In this document: in pieces, positions 60,855 through 64,000 of the stretch
How positions within the stretch are numbered: position 1 is the stretch's first letter
Layout of the letters: each line of letters starts with the position of its first letter
Assembly (NCBI RefSeq): GCF_012935325.2
Contig: NZ_JABBYG020000003.1
Coordinates: 124,001-188,000 of the forward strand
Length of the DNA: 64,000 bases
Direction: 5' to 3'
Source of the DNA: Paenibacillus sp. PL91
Lineage (GTDB): Bacteria; Bacillota; Bacilli; Paenibacillales; Paenibacillaceae
Notes under the pieces: model-generated
Told to the model about the DNA's origin: nothing
The model's database searches: none
What the model saw: the letters and a program-made list of their open reading frames with translations, nothing else
Program-made: the position numbers and the translations under genes

Positions 60855-61838
60855 CTATGTCGTCGCTTTTTGCAGCAGCTCTACCTCAAGCTCATAATTT
60901 TTGCGCTCAATAGGCTCATTGTTGATTAGACGGATCAAATAATCCATAGCGGTTTTGCCGGTCGAATAGATTTGTTGAGATATCGTCGTAATTTCAGGGT
61001 ATACCATATCCATCCGAATGCCGTCGAAGCCGATTAGCCTCACTTGCTCCGGCACTTTAACGCCAAGCTCAATTAACGCCTTTAATGCGCCGGCGGCCAT
61101 CAGATCATTGCCTGCAAATACGCCGTCCACATCAGGATGCTGCTTATAAATATCCTTCATCGCCTGATAGCCGCCTGCAACGTTGAAGTTGCCATAACCG
61201 ATTAGACTAGGCATAAACCAAGGCAAATGTCTGCACGCCTCCTCATAGGCAAGCGTCCTCTCCCGCGACGCGTGCACATGCGTAGGGCCGGAGATATGAG
61301 CGATCTTGCCGCAGCCAGCAGACTTAAGGTGCTCTACCGCCATTTCACCGCCGTGACGGTTTGCGGCCGTAACCGAAAGGATGGGATAATCGGAAAAAGA
61401 TTTATCGATAGCCACGATCGGGATCGAGCGGTCCTGCAACGCAATAATTTGCTCAGGAAGAACGGTATAGGATGAAATAATGATACCGTCGATTTGCTTG
61501 TTGATTAACGTTTCTATATACTTCTTCTCTTTGTCCGGATTGTTGTCCGTATTGCACAGCACAAGCGTGTAGCCGTGAGCCGCTGCTGCATCCTCCGCCG
61601 CGCGGGCGATTTCAGGGAAAAAGGGATTTAAAATATCGGGTACCATTAATGCGACGGCAGTCGTTTTCTTGCCTGCCAAGCTTCTAGCAATATTATTAGG
61701 CTTATAATTCAGCTTCTGTATCGCTGCCATTACAGCGATTTCAGCTTCCTTGCTGACATATCCGCTTTGATTGAGCAGGCGGGATATTGTAGCGACAGAG
61801 ACGCCAGCCAGCTTGCTAACATCTTTAATTGTAGTCAT
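60855..61838 (-). CDS. LacI-family regulator, RbsR-like
   Basis: This 327-residue regulator begins TTIKDVSKLAGVSVATISRLLN, has the hinge PNNIARSLAGKK near residue 50 and sensor text ALMVPDILNPFFPEIARAAED. The ATG at 61838 lies eleven bases after AAAGGA. It is placed behind the ribose-type binding-protein gene and a strong terminator; a TATACT -10 at about 61881-61886 suggests its own promoter. It likely represses the rbs-type operon whose beginning lies outside this window. Confidence 0.88.
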   Translation of the reverse strand: MTTIKDVSKLAGVSVATISRLLNQSGYVSKEAEIAVMAAIQKLNYKPNNIARSLAGKKTTAVALMVPDILNPFFPEIARAAEDAAAAHGYTLVLCNTDNNPDKEKKYIETLINKQIDGIIISSYTVLPEQIIALQDRSIPIVAIDKSFSDYPILSVTAANRHGGEMAVEHLKSAGCGKIAHISGPTHVHASRERTLAYEEACRHLPWFMPSLIGYGNFNVAGGYQAMKDIYKQHPDVDGVFAGNDLMAAGALKALIELGVKVPEQVRLIGFDGIRMDMVYPEITTISQQIYSTGKTAMDYLIRLINNEPIERKNYELEVELLQKATT

Positions 61839-61905
61839 AAATAACAAAATCCTTTCGTGAATCAGCCTGGCCTTGGTATAAAGTATACGGAATTATCGAT
61901 TTAAA

Positions 61906-61949
61906 AAACAAGTGTGTTTACGCTCGCAAGAACGTAAACACACTTGTTT
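61906..61949 (-). terminator. Strong terminator of the ribose-type operon
   Basis: Arms of 17 perfectly paired bases (AAACAAGTGTGTTTACG and its complement) enclose a 10-base loop. The descending arm ends in TTT and runs on into TTTAAATCG on the minus strand. It lies 20 bp after the binding-protein stop and separates it from the LacI gene. Confidence 0.88.
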
Positions 61950-61968
61950 GGCTTGAAGCTGCTTGTTT

Positions 61969-62925
61969 TTATTTAGCGGAATCTTTTGTAATGAGATCAA
62001 GCTCAACGGGAATCGATGCTTCAACCTCTTCCCCTTTGGCAATCTTGATCGCAGTTTGTACAGCCAGCATGCCCATCATATCCGGCTTTTGCGCTACAGT
62101 TGCACTTAATTTCCCTGCGAATACTTCCTTCACGGCATCATCAGTCGCATCGAAGCCTACGACTAGAATACCCGTTGCACCTGCTGCTTCAATAGCTTTC
62201 AGAGCGCCAAGCGCCATTTCATCATTATGAGCAAAGACCGCTTTGATATCTTTGTTGCCTTGCAAAATGTTTTCCATAACAGTCAAGCCTTTAGCCCGAT
62301 CGAAATCGGCAGGCTGCTTAGCCGCGATTTTAATGCCGCTTGATTTGGCGATTTCTTCATTAAAGCCCGCTCCACGCTCGCGTGCTGCGGAAGAGCCCGG
62401 AATGCCTTCAAGCTCCACAACATTGCCTGTTCCGCCAAGCTGCTCTGCAATAAACTGCGCAGCAAGCGCGCCGCCCGCTTTGTTGTCGGAAGCGATATGC
62501 GTCATTACTTTGCCGCCGTCAGCTGTCCGATCGACTGTAATAACCGGAATGCCTGCTGCATTAGCGGATTCCACAGCAGGAATGATCGCTGCCGAATCAG
62601 TAGGATTAATAATGATAACGTCTACCTTTTGTTGAATCAAATCCTCGATTGAGGAAGCTTGCTTAGCGGCATCATCCTGCGCGTCAACTGTAATGAGTTC
62701 CGCTTCTCCTGCCGTAGCGGCTGTTTGGGCGCCTTCTTTTAATGTAACGAAAAATGGATTGCTTTGCGTCGATACGGCAAGTCCGATCTTAATGCCTTCT
62801 GTTTTCGTATTGGCTTCGCCTTGCTCAGCTTCTTTGTTTCCTGAACCCGGAGCCGTTGTTGAACAGCCTGCAAGCAGCAGCGCCGTAATGATTCCAATGC
62901 TTGCTAGTTTCGTCGTCTTTTTCAT
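61969..62925 (-). CDS. rbsB: Ribose-type sugar-binding lipoprotein
   Basis: This 318-residue protein has a lipobox LLLAGCS near residue 20, an acidic linker and the RbsB fold: IGLAVSTQSNPFFVTLKEGAQ near residue 48, DVIIINPTDSAAIIPAV, and VFAHNDEMALGALKAIEAAG near residue 230. AAGGTGG seven bases before the ATG supports the start. It delivers ribose or a similar pentose or autoinducer-type sugar to the RbsC/RbsA-type transporter encoded upstream. Confidence 0.92.
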   Translation of the reverse strand: MKKTTKLASIGIITALLLAGCSTTAPGSGNKEAEQGEANTKTEGIKIGLAVSTQSNPFFVTLKEGAQTAATAGEAELITVDAQDDAAKQASSIEDLIQQKVDVIIINPTDSAAIIPAVESANAAGIPVITVDRTADGGKVMTHIASDNKAGGALAAQFIAEQLGGTGNVVELEGIPGSSAARERGAGFNEEIAKSSGIKIAAKQPADFDRAKGLTVMENILQGNKDIKAVFAHNDEMALGALKAIEAAGATGILVVGFDATDDAVKEVFAGKLSATVAQKPDMMGMLAVQTAIKIAKGEEVEASIPVELDLITKDSAK

Positions 62926-62961
62926 GTTGCAACCACCTTTTCTTTGTTTAATTTATATGAT

Positions 62962-63909
62962 TTAGCTATTGGCTTTTTTGCGATCAAGCAATACCGCCAA
63001 CAGAATAACCATCCCTTTAACGACCTGCTGATAAAACGAGGATACGCCCAGCAGGTTTAAGCCATTGTTCAAAACGCCGATAATGAGGGCCCCAACTAGC
63101 GTACCTACGATCCAGCCTTTGCCGCCGGATAAGCTTGTACCGCCCAGCACGACAGCCGCTATGGCGTCGAGCTCATAACCCGTGCCGGCATTTGCCTGCG
63201 CCGAGTTAAGCCGAGACGTAAGAATAATTCCCGCAAGCGCCGACAGCATGCCAGTCAACGTGTACACATAAACCTTAAAGCGTCCGGTTTTAATACCGGA
63301 GAGCAGCGAAGCCTCTTCGTTTCCTCCGATTGCGTAAATGTTTCTGCCAAACGTCGTTTTGCGCAAAATAAAAAACAATACGAAGAAAATAATGATCGTT
63401 ATAATAACCGGAACAGGCACTCCAAAAAAGTAGCCCCCGCCAACTAATGTGAATAAATCGCTTTCGAATCCAGTTATGGGCCTGCCATCCGTATAGACGA
63501 GCGCAAAGCCTCGGTAAATGGTCATCGTCGCCAGCGTTGCGATAAACGGTGCGATTTTTGCTTTCGTAACGAGAATCCCGTTAATCGCGCCCATGGCTCC
63601 GCCGGCAAACAAACCAATAATAATGGCGGTCAATGGGTCCATACCGCCGTTCAGAAGCCCTGCGGTTAACGCTCCTGATAACGCAAGCGTCGCGCCTACT
63701 GATAAATCGATGCCTCCGGTCAATATAACGAAGGTCATACCGAATGCGATCAAAGCATTAATGGAAACTTGACGGAACACGTTCAGTATATTGTTCACGG
63801 TCAAGAAATTTGGACTTGCGATAATTAAAATGACGATAATGATTAGAAGTCCGATGAGCGGACCCAGCTTTTGCAAGGTTGATGAAAGTTGTTTATTGTT
63901 AATGGCCAT
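62962..63909 (-). CDS. rbsC: Ribose-type ABC permease
   Basis: This 315-residue membrane protein has about eight to ten helices and the RbsC signatures FRQVSINALIAFGMTFVILTGGIDLSVG near residue 40 and GYELDAIAAVVLGGTSLSGGKG near residue 235. GGGGGAA precedes the ATG at 63909, and the start overlaps the rbsA-like stop by eleven bases. It forms the pore for the binding protein encoded downstream. Confidence 0.93.
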   Translation of the reverse strand: MAINNKQLSSTLQKLGPLIGLLIIIVILIIASPNFLTVNNILNVFRQVSINALIAFGMTFVILTGGIDLSVGATLALSGALTAGLLNGGMDPLTAIIIGLFAGGAMGAINGILVTKAKIAPFIATLATMTIYRGFALVYTDGRPITGFESDLFTLVGGGYFFGVPVPVIITIIIFFVLFFILRKTTFGRNIYAIGGNEEASLLSGIKTGRFKVYVYTLTGMLSALAGIILTSRLNSAQANAGTGYELDAIAAVVLGGTSLSGGKGWIVGTLVGALIIGVLNNGLNLLGVSSFYQQVVKGMVILLAVLLDRKKANS

Positions 63910-64000
63910 TGCTGCTTCCCCCTGTCGCCGCATGCATAATTGCTTCCTGATTCATTTGCTCTTTGTCCAAAATAGAGGAGATGCGTCCTTCATGAACGAC
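63899..64000 (-). CDS. rbsA: End of a ribose-type ABC ATPase (cut by window edge)
   Basis: The last 33 codons read VVHEGRISSIL and later NQEAIMHAATGG before a stop at 63899-63901. The MHEGRI-like and IMHAATG texts are typical of the RbsA C-terminus. Only this end is present; the gene overlaps rbsC, as is usual in rbs operons. Confidence 0.82.
   Translation of the reverse strand, partial: VVHEGRISSILDKEQMNQEAIMHAATGGSSNGH

Noticed and set aside
1-64000. tRNA, rRNA, CRISPR arrays, insertion sequences, phage genes or defence systems
   Set aside because: I looked for conserved tRNA/rRNA stretches, regularly spaced repeats, transposases and integrases and found none that could be supported.

Overview
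The window looks like chromosomal DNA of a spore-forming Bacillota, most likely a Paenibacillus-type member of the Paenibacillaceae. The evidence is a complete GerA-type germinant receptor operon, strong AGGAGG-type ribosome binding sites, two Lpl/Ytc-type sugar ABC importers paired with YesM/YesN and YesS-like regulators, RNase J and a WGxxGxxG protein. Most genes lie on the minus strand. I saw no rRNA, tRNA, insertion sequence, prophage or CRISPR array.

Layout. 1-6554: LplA/LplB/LplC-type importer with a YesN/YesM two-component system. 6716-10448: GerA/GerB/GerC receptor operon. 10633-12778: MocR regulator divergent from a LysE exporter. 12901-15849: operon of a phytanoyl-CoA dioxygenase-like oxygenase and two Gfo/Idh/MocA dehydrogenases. 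16247-24738: Opp-type ABC importer operon with a HAD protein, a LacI regulator and MgtC. 25317-37629: pectin/rhamnogalacturonan-like locus (membrane AraC regulator, second Lpl importer, toroid lyase-like protein, GH88/105 hydrolase, GH43-like protein, LacI). 37893-41172: GH29 fucosidase divergent from an AraC regulator. 41305-45695: small envelope or spore-type proteins, an RNase J paralogue and a TrkA-C membrane protein. 45978-49280: metE with a LysR regulator. 49378-50787: RsgA-like GTPase behind a long leader. 50856-52879: ECF sigma/anti-sigma/GNAT. 53126-54515: DNA-damage oxygenase and L25/Ctc. 54601-59366: a probable mannosyl-glycan module. 59404-60748: AlkD and AlkA. 60855-64000: ribose-type ABC importer with LacI.

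The sugar genes appear to be controlled at two levels. Each locus carries its own AraC, LacI or YesN regulator, and several promoters also carry cre-like boxes, one of them a full match to the consensus, suggesting CcpA catabolite repression. Hairpins without U-tracts sit between transporter cistrons, probably to set expression levels.

The most interesting regulatory structures are: (i) a perfect-consensus promoter, a 23-codon leader ORF, a hairpin placed at the leader stop and two tandem terminators before the RsgA-like GTPase, which looks like ribosome-mediated attenuation; (ii) 17- and 25-bp TATAG/CTATA palindromes before metE resembling the streptococcal MET-box, where a SAM riboswitch would be usual; (iii) a divergent module of an XRE-like regulator and DUF1861 protein against GT4, toroid protein and ManC, with an operator dyad and a terminator in the GT4 leader; (iv) two identical 14-bp palindromes 60 bp apart before the Opp operon. 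All functional assignments are read from sequence features only.
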